A stretch of DNA of 64,000 nt, taken from Alteromonas aquimaris (GTDB lineage: Bacteria; Pseudomonadota; Gammaproteobacteria; Enterobacterales; Alteromonadaceae). Position numbers and translations under genes: made by a program. This document shows, piece after piece, positions 1 through 6,898 of the stretch; the stretch's first letter is position 1, and each line of letters opens with the position of its first letter. The notes beneath the pieces are model-generated. The model was not told the DNA's origin. It worked only from the letters and a program-made list of their open reading frames with translations, and ran no database searches. The stretch is taken from the NCBI RefSeq assembly GCF_026183695.1, contig NZ_JAPFRD010000006.1:56217-120216 (forward strand), in the 5' to 3' direction.

Positions 1-692
1 TGCAAGGGAATTAATATGGCAGCGGTATACATTCCCGTGCGCACGGCAATCTTAGGGGCAAGTTTGTTATCACCCTGTAATTGGCGATACGCGGCTAAGC
101 CGGCAATCAGAAAGCTTGCGGTGAGTCCTGATGCCAACAGCATGTGGGTTAGGCGGTAAGGAAAAGAGGGCGTAAATATGATATCCCACCAATCTTTGGC
201 ATAGACCACACCATCAATTATTTCATGGCCTTGGGGGGTATGCATCCAGCTGTTTAACGCAATGATCCAGAACGCCGACACAGTGGTGCCGAATGCAACC
301 AGTAAGGTTGAAAGCGTGTGAAACCAGTTAGGTACTTTCCTGATACCAAATAGCATGATCCCTAAGAATGTCGCCTCAAGGAAAAATGCGGTGAGTACTT
401 CGTAACCTAATAGTGGGCCCGCAACATTTCCCACCTTCTCCATGAAACCGGGCCAATTAGTGCCAAACTGGAATGACATGGTGACGCCACTCACTACCCC
501 CAGTGCGAAGGTTAACGCAAAAACTCTTACCCAGAACCGGTAAAGTCTCATCCACACCGGGTGACGGGTGAAGGTAAAGCGTAGTTTAAAATAAAACAGG
601 AACCAGCCGAGTGCGATGGTGATGGTCGGGAACAGAATGTGAAAACTAATGTTCAATGCAAATTGCAGACGAGACAGCAACAATGCGTCCAC
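1..692 (-). CDS. cydA: cytochrome bd-type ubiquinol oxidase subunit I (CydA/CioA family), 5' part only
   Basis: Membrane quinol oxidase subunit that carries the b-type haems and reduces oxygen. Only the first ~230 codons are in the window; the rest runs off the left edge. The reading frame opens with GTG at 692, preceded by AGGAGAA about 7 nt upstream. The translation begins MDALLLSRLQFALNISFHIL and continues with several hydrophobic helices, the family segment GVTMSFQFGTNWPGF near residues 60-75 and FFLEATFLGI. His18 in the first helix fits the conserved haem-ligand position (family knowledge). The text looks closer to the cyanide-insensitive (CioA) branch than to E. coli CydA, but this is judged by eye. 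It lies 19 nt after a GbsR-like regulator gene on the same strand, so the two are probably co-transcribed. Confidence 0.9.
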   Translation of the reverse strand, partial: MDALLLSRLQFALNISFHILFPTITIALGWFLFYFKLRFTFTRHPVWMRLYRFWVRVFALTFALGVVSGVTMSFQFGTNWPGFMEKVGNVAGPLLGYEVLTAFFLEATFLGIMLFGIRKVPNWFHTLSTLLVAFGTTVSAFWIIALNSWMHTPQGHEIIDGVVYAKDWWDIIFTPSFPYRLTHMLLASGLTASFLIAGLAAYRQLQGDNKLAPKIAVRTGMYTAAILIPL

Positions 693-711
693 GATATTCT
701 CCTGTATAAAA

Positions 712-1254
712 TTACGGGTTACCTAGTTTGAGCTTGTCTTTAAACTCCAACACTTTGCCTACACTGGCGCCAAGTTTCATCAAGGTGGCAAGCTTGTCAG
801 GCCCAAGTCGTTGTAACTCTTCTGACCAGCGCGTTACTGACTCAAGCAAATCGTGGATCTCATCGAGTTTTTTCTGCGCCTGTTTGTCAGTTGTGTTTGA
901 TGGCGTGTCGAGTAAGAGATCACGGAGTAAACTTAAGGTCGGATCAATTTCTCGCTTTTTTCTTTCTTCCAATACGCGGTTAGCGAGCGTCCAAATATCC
1001 CCTGCGGCTACAAAAAACTCTTTTCTTTCACCTGGCACAATGTGGAGCTTGACTAACTGCCACGACTGCAATTCCTTGAGACCCATACTGGTGTTACCCC
1101 TTGAAATACTGAGGGTGTCGGCGATTTCTTGGGCAGAAATAGGCTTATCATTGAGCACAATAAGCGCCAGAATTTGCCCTACAGTTCGATTAAAGCCCCA
1201 ACGGCTACCCATCTCGCCAAAGTGCATTACAGCGGACATAATAATTGATGACAT
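712..1254 (-). CDS. GbsR/MarR-family transcriptional regulator
   Basis: A 180-residue protein with a winged helix-turn-helix of the GbsR type: an N-terminal HFGEMGSRWGFNRTVGQI segment, then a recognition region around IADTLSISRGNTSMGLKEL (about residues 42-60) and a wing (GERKEF). The C-terminal half is helical and probably makes the dimer. It sits 19 nt upstream of the bd-oxidase gene and likely controls it. A TTGACA/TAAACT promoter at 1287-1315 and an inverted repeat at 1267-1290 lie just before the start, which suggests autoregulation (inference). No strong ribosome site precedes the ATG at 1254; a second in-frame ATG five codons later is an alternative start. An overlapping plus-strand frame of similar length is a shadow. 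Confidence 0.85.
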   Translation of the reverse strand: MSSIIMSAVMHFGEMGSRWGFNRTVGQILALIVLNDKPISAQEIADTLSISRGNTSMGLKELQSWQLVKLHIVPGERKEFFVAAGDIWTLANRVLEERKKREIDPTLSLLRDLLLDTPSNTTDKQAQKKLDEIHDLLESVTRWSEELQRLGPDKLATLMKLGASVGKVLEFKDKLKLGNP

Positions 1255-1266
1255 AACTTTATAATG

Positions 1267-1290
1267 AAGTTTCAGAAGTTACTGAAAGTT
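1267..1290. promoter_or_regulatory. inverted repeat, candidate operator of the GbsR-like regulator
   Basis: Nine-base arms aagtttcag (1267-1275) and ctgaaagtt (1282-1290) are complementary with one mismatch around a 6-nt centre. The repeat overlaps the -10 hexamer of the promoter at 1287-1315 and the expected transcription start, the usual place for a repressor site. Binding by the regulator encoded next to it is an inference. Confidence 0.5.
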
Positions 1291-1315
1291 TAGATCCGGA
1301 TGTTGGAGCTGTCAA
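1287..1315 (-). promoter_or_regulatory. sigma70-like promoter of the regulator/oxidase operon
   Basis: On the minus strand a perfect -35 hexamer TTGACA (1315-1310) is followed after exactly 17 nt by TAAACT (1292-1287). It points at the regulator gene starting at 1254, giving a short leader of about 25 nt. Confidence 0.6.
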
Positions 1316-1573
1316 TGGAAATCCATCGTCTAACTAGTGGGACAAAAAATAAGTATGTCGTTTAGCTCTTCTCATGAATAGGTAACCTGACTGGAGGCCA
1401 GAGGAACCGCCGAGGCTCGGGAATATGGACCGTATTATCACCCTGACAGCGAAACCACCAAAAGGACTTCTCCCTTTTAACCGAAGAGGAAAAACAAGGG
1501 GGCGCCGGCGTCATCACGATAACGGAAATGACCCTGCCGGCATCCTACGTTGATAACGTTCGACAGACGCTGC
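1316..1573. other. gene-free GC-rich stretch with several hairpins
   Basis: No convincing gene was seen. The stretch is GC-richer than its surroundings and folds on paper into successive hairpins: CTGG/CCAG with a 3-nt loop (about 1391-1401), CCGA/TCGG (about 1410-1420), AAAAGG/CCTTTT (about 1459-1477), the large stem at 1504-1541, and ACGTT/AACGT (about 1547-1559). It may hold a small RNA on either strand. I could not match it to a known riboswitch or sRNA class. A 42-codon plus-strand frame from an ATG near 1425 has unusual arginine-rich composition and is not supported. Confidence 0.35.
1490..1541 (-). terminator. possible rho-independent terminator after the 73-aa gene
   Basis: On the minus strand a strong stem pairs GCCGGC (1541-1536) with GCCGGC (1509-1504) and, inside it, GTCAT with ATGAC. 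A T-rich tract, TTGTTTTT, follows after a short C-run. It lies 30-80 nt downstream of the stop codon at 1574. The gap between stem and T-run is longer than usual, so the call is tentative. Confidence 0.4.
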
Positions 1574-1795
1574 CTAAGGAGTCGACGGAGTGTTTTCAAG
1601 TAATTTTACTATGGACGGGGTGCCTTTCGATTTGGCGAGTTCCACCAGATGGCTCTTTTGCACTTCATCTAAGAGTTCATTAGTTAGTAAAAGCCTAATC
1701 CGATCGTTATCATGTTCTAAGATAGCATCTTGCAATGCGGCAATTTCTTTAGGGATGTTATTTTCGTATTCAGTAGGGTCAGTTTCAGCAGACAT
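1574..1795 (-). CDS. small hypothetical protein, 73 aa
   Basis: I do not recognise this protein. It is acidic, predicted helical, without a signal peptide or membrane segment. Its middle (DAILEHDNDRIRLLLTNELL) followed by VELAKSKGTPSIVKLLE looks like one ankyrin-type helical pair, which is a resemblance only. The start at 1795 is supported by GGAG about 8 nt upstream. It follows the solute-binding-like gene on the same strand after a 61-nt gap and is followed by a possible terminator. A plus-strand frame over the same bases is a shadow with no ribosome site. Confidence 0.6.
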   Translation of the reverse strand: MSAETDPTEYENNIPKEIAALQDAILEHDNDRIRLLLTNELLDEVQKSHLVELAKSKGTPSIVKLLENTPSTP

Positions 1796-1856
1796 TGTTT
1801 ACTCCAGCGGCTAAATATGACTTTATACTGATTCACCAAGCGTAAGGTTTTAAATG

Positions 1857-2876
1857 TCACCATTGACGCATCATACGACTGTAAATGGTTTCATCTAATA
1901 AACTTTTTCTTTCTTCGCGGGGACGGGCGGGTAGTAAAGCCATAACGTCTTCCCACGACGAGACTTTATTACCATCAATAATGTAGGAGGGTGAAGCCGC
2001 TGGTGGAGTGTTATCTAGCGCATATGCGTCATTTCGTTGGGGAGCTAAACTGTTGTCACTTAATAAATCAGCAGAGCTTATATATTCGGCATGACCATCA
2101 TTGTCGGTGTCTTTAAGTAACCAGGTGATCTGAAGTAGGCGATTATATGTGCCATCCCTCTGCATTTGTACAATCGCCTTGTTAAATTTATTAAGAATGT
2201 CTTTAGCGCCAGCAATACTCTCTCTTATTGCCACGGTGAAATGCGCGGTTAACAAAGGTGTGGGTGAAGAAAAAAGTGGCGTTTCACCATGTTCGCTAAG
2301 TAACAGATTAAATTCATTCAGAAGCAGGCTGGAGGTAATCAGAAGCGTTGAGCGGCCGTCCGCTAGCTGTTTGAATGCATCAAACGTATCGGGATTGCGA
2401 GACCATTTTATTGCTTTTTCCAAACGTAATTGGTCAGTGTTGACAAAACGGTTCTCGATGGCAATTCGACCATCCTGCAAATGAGCCAACGTACGAATAT
2501 CCTTTACAAATGGACGCTTGCTCACGGCGACCAGATAAAGAGGAAGGTATGGGGCGGAATAAACGAAATTATCTTTTTTGCGATCTAAGGTGAGAAAGGC
2601 AAAATCACCGTCAAGGGATTCATTGCTAAGCCCACTGCCTAAGAACGCAGGGCGCATGACGGATAAATTTGCCTCAATCTGGCTTCGTTTTAATGCTTCC
2701 TTTATCAAGTCATTAAGTCTTCCAATGCCGTCGTTTTGACTTACGTAGGTAGAAAAAGGTACAGATGCCAATTGAAGTTCAGAATTCGCTACTGCGCTAA
2801 ATAAGAGACAAAGTAACCAGCTGAAGATTATTCCAGTTTTCTGTATACCGATGAACTTCGTTATTTGATTACTCAT
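1857..2876 (-). CDS. periplasmic solute-binding-like protein (SBP_bac_3 type)
   Basis: A 339-residue protein with an N-terminal hydrophobic stretch (about residues 15-32, ending FSAVANS) that fits a signal peptide. The body resembles family-3 extracellular solute-binding proteins: an early LQLASVPFSTYVSQNDGIG segment, a domain-crossing region near FAFLTLDRKKDNFVYSAPYL, and a late FNKAIVQMQRDGTYNRLLQ typical of the family's C-terminal helix. No ABC permease or ATPase gene is adjacent, so it may be an orphan sensor or binding protein. It starts 9 nt after fre and probably belongs to the ubiD-fre transcript. The last ~90 residues, rich in Asp, Asn and Pro, lie beyond the usual domain. Confidence 0.7.
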   Translation of the reverse strand: MSNQITKFIGIQKTGIIFSWLLCLLFSAVANSELQLASVPFSTYVSQNDGIGRLNDLIKEALKRSQIEANLSVMRPAFLGSGLSNESLDGDFAFLTLDRKKDNFVYSAPYLPLYLVAVSKRPFVKDIRTLAHLQDGRIAIENRFVNTDQLRLEKAIKWSRNPDTFDAFKQLADGRSTLLITSSLLLNEFNLLLSEHGETPLFSSPTPLLTAHFTVAIRESIAGAKDILNKFNKAIVQMQRDGTYNRLLQITWLLKDTDNDGHAEYISSADLLSDNSLAPQRNDAYALDNTPPAASPSYIIDGNKVSSWEDVMALLPARPREERKSLLDETIYSRMMRQW

Positions 2877-2885
2877 CTATTTAGC

Positions 2886-3581
2886 CTAAATAAACGCAAA
2901 TGCATCACCAAAAATATCTCGGGGGTTTAATTGATGTTGTCTAAAATCATCGCGAGCAGCCTTAGCCATTTCAAAACGTCCGGCAATATACACGTGGCAG
3001 TTTCGCATATCGGTAAAGTCTTTCATCACTGCGTGATGCACGTAACCGGTGTGTCCGGTCCAGCTGCTGTCGGCATCTTCAATTACAGGAACATAGGTGA
3101 AATGGCGGTGCAGCGTAGCAAGCTGCTTCATTTTGTCTGACATATACAAGTCGCTATGCGTTTTGCCACCCCAATACAAATGAATTTGGTTGTCATGTTC
3201 TTCATGCAGGAACTGCTGCAAGATAGAGTGGGTATAGGAGAAACCCGTACCGCCGGCAATTAGGATGATGTCTTTATCGGTGTACCGCAAAAATGCATCG
3301 CCATGGCCGCCACTTATCTTAATAACACCGTCTCGGCGCATTTTTTCTAATACTTCAAAGGCGTAGGTATTGGCTTTGTCTGCACCAATGTGCAGTTCAA
3401 TCTGCTCATGGTCATAGGCAGGGCTGGCAATAGAAAATGGACGTTTATCATCTTTGCCCATATGCACCAGGATATACTGACCAGCCTTAAATTCGAGGTG
3501 CGCTTGAGGTCGCAACACAACTTTGAAGACCGAGTCCGTGAGAGGCGTAATCGCGCTGACCTGACATTCAATTTCTGACAT
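2886..3581 (-). CDS. fre: NAD(P)H-flavin reductase
   Basis: Cytosolic enzyme that reduces free flavins with NAD(P)H and can supply reduced flavin to other enzymes. The 231-residue protein matches Fre/LuxG through its length: a flavin-binding barrel with FKAGQYILVHM and the RPFSIASP flavin motif near residues 48-55, then the nucleotide-binding domain with LIAGGTGFSYTHSIL around residues 107-121, and the signature C-terminus FGDAFAFI. It lies 60 nt downstream of ubiD on the same strand, the pairing also known from E. coli, and 9 nt upstream of the solute-binding-like gene. Reduced flavin from Fre is a plausible source for the prenylated FMN cofactor of UbiD (inference). Confidence 0.93.
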   Translation of the reverse strand: MSEIECQVSAITPLTDSVFKVVLRPQAHLEFKAGQYILVHMGKDDKRPFSIASPAYDHEQIELHIGADKANTYAFEVLEKMRRDGVIKISGGHGDAFLRYTDKDIILIAGGTGFSYTHSILQQFLHEEHDNQIHLYWGGKTHSDLYMSDKMKQLATLHRHFTYVPVIEDADSSWTGHTGYVHHAVMKDFTDMRNCHVYIAGRFEMAKAARDDFRQHQLNPRDIFGDAFAFI

Positions 3582-3641
3582 TAATTTTCAACTTTAAATA
3601 ACATTGTTCTGATGATTCCCACTTCACTGACAATCGAGCTG

Positions 3642-5132
3642 CTAATCCGCTGTGGATTTTGCGTCCTGCATGATACCAAGTTCATCCCAGATGTCATCTA
3701 CCCTGGCTTTAACTTCTTCATCCATGACAATAGGCACACCCCATTCCCGATCCGTTTCACCCGGGAATTTATTTGTCGCATCCATTCCCATTTTAGAACC
3801 TAATCCGGAAACGGGCGATGCAAAGTCGAGGTAATCGATGGGAGTATTTTCAACCAGTAGCGTGTCACGGGCCGGATCCATGCGCGTGGTAATGGCCCAG
3901 ATTACGTCATTCCAATCTCTGGCGTTTACGTCATCGTCACACACGATAACAAATTTGGTGTACATAAATTGCCGCAGAAACGACCATACTCCCATCATGA
4001 CCCGCTTTGCATGGCCAGGATACTGCTTTTTCATGGTGACAACGGCCAAGCGATAAGAGCAGCCTTCAGGTGGTAAATAGAAGTCGACAATCTCGGGAAA
4101 CTGCTTACGTAGTATGGGTACGAAAACCTCATTTAACGCCACTCCAAGTATAGCGGGCTCATCGGGTGGGCGTCCTGTATAAGTAGAATGATAAATGGGG
4201 GAGCGACGATGAGTAATGTGAGTGACAGTAAAGACAGGGAAGGTATCGACTTCATTATAATAGCCAGTATGATCCCCATAAGGCCCTTCCGGTGCAGTTT
4301 CGTCTTGGGCAATGTAGCCCTCAAGCACAATTTCCGCGCTGGCAGGCACCTGTAAGTCATTGCTGATGGATTTAACTACTTCGGTTTTCTCACCTCTGAG
4401 TAACCCCGCGAACGCATATTCTGATAAGGAATCTGGGACCGGGGTAACAGCGCCTAAGATTGTCGCGGGATCTGCGCCTAATGCAACTGAGACCGGGTAA
4501 GGCTCGCCTGGATGGGCTTCACACCACTCCCTAAAATCAAGCGCGCCGCCACGGTGAGAAAGCCAGCGCATGATAAGTTTATTTTTTCCAATCACCTGTT
4601 GACGGTAGATGCCAAGATTTTGCCGCTTTTTATTTGGACCTTTGGTCACGGTCAGACCCCAGGTAATCAGGGGAGCGACATCGCCGGGCCAACAGCGTTG
4701 AATTGGAAGCATTGACAAATCCACTTCATCACCTGACATGACCACTTCCTGGCAAGGGGCTTTTTTCAGCTCTTTAGCGGGCATATTCAGCACTTGCTTG
4801 AATACGGGTAACTTATCCCATAAATCCTTCATGCCCTTCGGTGGCTCCGGCTCTTTCAAATACGCCAGTAACTCACCCACTTCCCGCAAAGCAGCAACGG
4901 AAGTCTGGCCCATTCCCAATGCCACCCGTTCGGATGTCCCAAACAGATTGGTCAACACGGGGATAGTGCTGCCTTTAGGATTTTCAAACAACAACGCTGG
5001 ACCGCCGGCGCGCAGGGTGCGATCGGCAATTTCAGTCATTTCCAAGTCAGGATCGATCTCCCTCTCAATTCGCTTGAGTTCACCTTGCTTTTCAAGCTGT
5101 TGTATAAAATCCCGCAGATCTTTGTACTTCAT
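3642..5132 (-). CDS. ubiD: 4-hydroxy-3-polyprenylbenzoate decarboxylase
   Basis: UbiD removes the carboxyl group from the prenylated aromatic intermediate of ubiquinone synthesis, using prenylated FMN. At 496 residues it is almost the length of the E. coli enzyme (497). Visible landmarks are [20 protein letters not shown] at the N-terminus, [20 protein letters not shown] in the central region, the [13 protein letters not shown] segment that carries catalytic acidic residues of the family, and [20 protein letters not shown]. It is the first gene of a minus-strand set with fre and the solute-binding-like gene. The upstream gap to the divergent gene at 5210 is only 77 nt and must hold both promoters. 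Confidence 0.96.
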   Translation of the reverse strand: MKYKDLRDFIQQLEKQGELKRIEREIDPDLEMTEIADRTLRAGGPALLFENPKGSTIPVLTNLFGTSERVALGMGQTSVAALREVGELLAYLKEPEPPKGMKDLWDKLPVFKQVLNMPAKELKKAPCQEVVMSGDEVDLSMLPIQRCWPGDVAPLITWGLTVTKGPNKKRQNLGIYRQQVIGKNKLIMRWLSHRGGALDFREWCEAHPGEPYPVSVALGADPATILGAVTPVPDSLSEYAFAGLLRGEKTEVVKSISNDLQVPASAEIVLEGYIAQDETAPEGPYGDHTGYYNEVDTFPVFTVTHITHRRSPIYHSTYTGRPPDEPAILGVALNEVFVPILRKQFPEIVDFYLPPEGCSYRLAVVTMKKQYPGHAKRVMMGVWSFLRQFMYTKFVIVCDDDVNARDWNDVIWAITTRMDPARDTLLVENTPIDYLDFASPVSGLGSKMGMDATNKFPGETDREWGVPIVMDEEVKARVDDIWDELGIMQDAKSTAD

Positions 5133-5209
5133 TTGAACACTGTTGCCCTTACGACTACTCTTTATCAGGAGTATATCATTGAAAATTCAGTTTATCTGAG
5201 ACTTAATCT

Positions 5210-5706
5210 ATGAAACTAACAGGGGTCGCTGCATCACTAGTCGTTGTCAGCCTTAGCTTAACAACATTTAACGCATTGCATGCACTGCTAAAGCATATAA
5301 TGACTTTGATTTCTGGCTTGGCACATGGCAAGTGGCAACGGCAGATGGGGAAATAGCCGGCCACAATCGGATCGAGAAATCATTTAATAACTGTGTGGTG
5401 ACTGAACACTATAAAACTAAAGAGGGGCCGTACGGAACCAGCCTCAATATTTACGATCATACTACGGACAAGTGGTATCAAACGTGGGTGGATAAAACCG
5501 GCCTACGTTTGCAGTTGTCAGGAGGGCTGCACGGTAAATCTATGGTTTTAACTGGAAAAACAATGACTAAGGAAGGAGCGATGAGGCAACATAAAATAAG
5601 CTGGACACCGCAGCAAAATGGTAGTGTGATACAACATTGGGAAATGCGAAAAGCCGAAGATGAGAATTGGCAAATGTTGTTTAAAGGTATCTATACTAAA
5701 TTGTAG
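5210..5706 (+). pseudogene. secreted small protein of the DFDFWLG.W family, frameshifted
   Basis: The frame opening with ATG at 5210 encodes a good signal peptide (MKLTGVAASLVVVSLSLTTF followed by NALHA), but then goes out of phase and stops at a TAG about 70 nt later. The frame shifted by one base carries TAKAYNDFDFWLGTWQV, IEKSFNNCVVTEHY and continues to the stop at 5706, matching a widespread family of about 165-residue secreted proteins (DUF1579-like) beginning with that DFDFWLG signature. Joining frame 1 at about 5284 with frame 2 at 5284 restores a complete protein, so one base has been lost near 5279-5290. The bases there are not a homopolymer. An internal GTG at 5332 could restart translation but would lack the signal peptide and the signature. 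Confidence 0.75.
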
Positions 5707-5713
5707 TATTGAG

Positions 5714-5740
5714 GTCCTACAATATATGAAGTAGTAGGAC
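5714..5740. repeat. hairpin after the frameshifted gene
   Basis: GTCCTAC (5714-5720) and GTAGGAC (5734-5740) are perfectly complementary around a 13-nt loop, directly after the stop codon at 5706. There is no T-run, so it may be an RNA stabiliser or a weak terminator. Confidence 0.4.
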
Positions 5741-5803
5741 ACGTATTGCGGCGTTAATTTGCCTGTTTTCATCCCAAAATTGCCGGTAGAAGAGGAATAA
5801 GCG

Positions 5804-6049
5804 ATGAGCATGTTTGATGCTGATATGACAGAAGAGTTAAATTTATTATTAAAATTTCCCGATGATAGCCTGCATCAAGGCTTGAAAATACATCACGACG
5901 CCAGTCAGGCGATGGTGAGTGCTGCTTCGCGCTTGTATGCGAAAGGGGTCATCACTCAGCCAGATGGAGGCTATTTGACCGATTTAGGCGTGGATATTGC
6001 AGAGCAACTCAGACGAATTCAGTCAGCGTTATCGACCAAGTTTAATTAA
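5804..6049 (+). CDS. TIGR02647-family small protein
   Basis: An 81-residue soluble protein with the layout of the TIGR02647 family of short gammaproteobacterial proteins: an acidic start (DADMTEELNLLLKF), a central segment SLHQGLKIHHDASQAMVSAA and the strongly conserved RLYAKGVITQPDGGYLTDLG before a final helix. The predicted fold is a small helical or winged-helix bundle, and the function is unknown in the family. The ATG at 5804 has a purine-rich AGAGGAATAAG upstream. It stands alone between the frameshifted gene and motX, on the same strand. Confidence 0.8.
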   Translation: MSMFDADMTEELNLLLKFPDDSLHQGLKIHHDASQAMVSAASRLYAKGVITQPDGGYLTDLGVDIAEQLRRIQSALSTKFN

Positions 6050-6126
6050 TCGACTGGATAAACTACATTATTCCAAGGTGCAGCACTGCCAAGTGAACCG
6101 AGGTATCTTTTTGTATTGAGAGTGGC

Positions 6127-6759
6127 ATGGCATTAAAAAAGTTGTATTTAAGTATTCTCACCCTGTTTTCGCTGGCTTTACCCAATGCGGTAAGTGCACA
6201 GGATATCAAAGCGGTTCAACTCTATACCCAGGATGAGTTGCTTAAAATGATTGCGGAAAATTCTCACCTAACGCGCGTCGTTGAGGATCGCTGCCAACTC
6301 GTACAAGATATCGAAGCACGAGCAGAGGTTTTAAAAGTACCTGCTTATCAATTTTTATGGGGAGACATGCTAGCTTGGGGTGTGTGCATTGATGCGGACC
6401 CTAAGCGTGGTATCGATTTTATGGCTGCGGCTGCCAAACAGGGCTTACCTGAGGCGTTAGAACAATTAGGCCGTTATTATGCGAAAGGCACATTGGTCCA
6501 GGAAGATAAAAGTCGAGCTGTGGTTTATTTGAGAGAAGCTGCGGCATTAGGTAACCTAAAGGCACAAATTCAGCTGGCAGAACTTTTTATAGATGGACAT
6601 GGCAGCCCATATGATTACGAAGAGGCTTATCACTGGCTGTATAACGCAGTCACAGATGATAAAAAGGTTCATGTTCGCATTGCCAGCTATTTACAGGCGT
6701 TGGAAAAGTTGATGCACCCCAAAGCGATTCGTGCGGCACGACGTCCACTAGATAATTAA
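6127..6759 (+). CDS. motX: sodium-driven polar flagellar motor protein MotX
   Basis: Periplasmic protein that, with MotY, forms the T ring anchoring the PomAB stator in sodium-driven polar flagella of Vibrio and relatives. The 210-residue product has a signal peptide (about residues 1-24, ending NAVSA) and then the MotX core: QLYTQDELLKMIAENSHL, the Cys-containing segments DRCQLVQDIEAR and LWGDMLAWGVCIDADP, and two Sel1-like helical repeats (about residues 92-165) with LEQLGRYYAKGTLVQEDK and IQLAELFIDGHGSPYDYEEA. Length and residue pattern follow Vibrio MotX. No other flagellar gene is nearby, which is normal for motX. It points to a sodium-using, mostly marine lifestyle. Confidence 0.92.
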   Translation: MALKKLYLSILTLFSLALPNAVSAQDIKAVQLYTQDELLKMIAENSHLTRVVEDRCQLVQDIEARAEVLKVPAYQFLWGDMLAWGVCIDADPKRGIDFMAAAAKQGLPEALEQLGRYYAKGTLVQEDKSRAVVYLREAAALGNLKAQIQLAELFIDGHGSPYDYEEAYHWLYNAVTDDKKVHVRIASYLQALEKLMHPKAIRAARRPLDN

Positions 6760-6870
6760 ACTCAATTTATTTCACTTACCCGCATTTGTCTTGGTATTGT
6801 CACTTGACTGTTTGAACGGGAGTGGCGATCATTAGTGCATTGTACTATTCCAATACGTCCAATTAATCAT

Positions 6871-6878
6871 TGTATAAT
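6871..6878 (+). promoter_or_regulatory. candidate -10 element upstream of rnr
   Basis: A perfect TATAAT (6873-6878), preceded by TG, lies 20 nt before the rnr start. No good -35 hexamer is seen at normal spacing, so the site is supported only by the -10. An AGGTGA ribosome site follows at about 6883. Confidence 0.35.
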
Positions 6879-6898
6879 CAAAAGGTGAACAAATATTC

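Noticed and set aside
728..1264. Long plus-strand frame over the GbsR-like gene
   Set aside because: Serine-rich antisense shadow without a ribosome site; the minus-strand frame has a clear winged-helix pattern.
1424..1552. Plus-strand 42-codon frame starting MDRIITLTAK
   Set aside because: Arginine- and His-rich composition, no good family resemblance, and it runs through strong hairpins; a structured RNA or terminator explains the sequence better.
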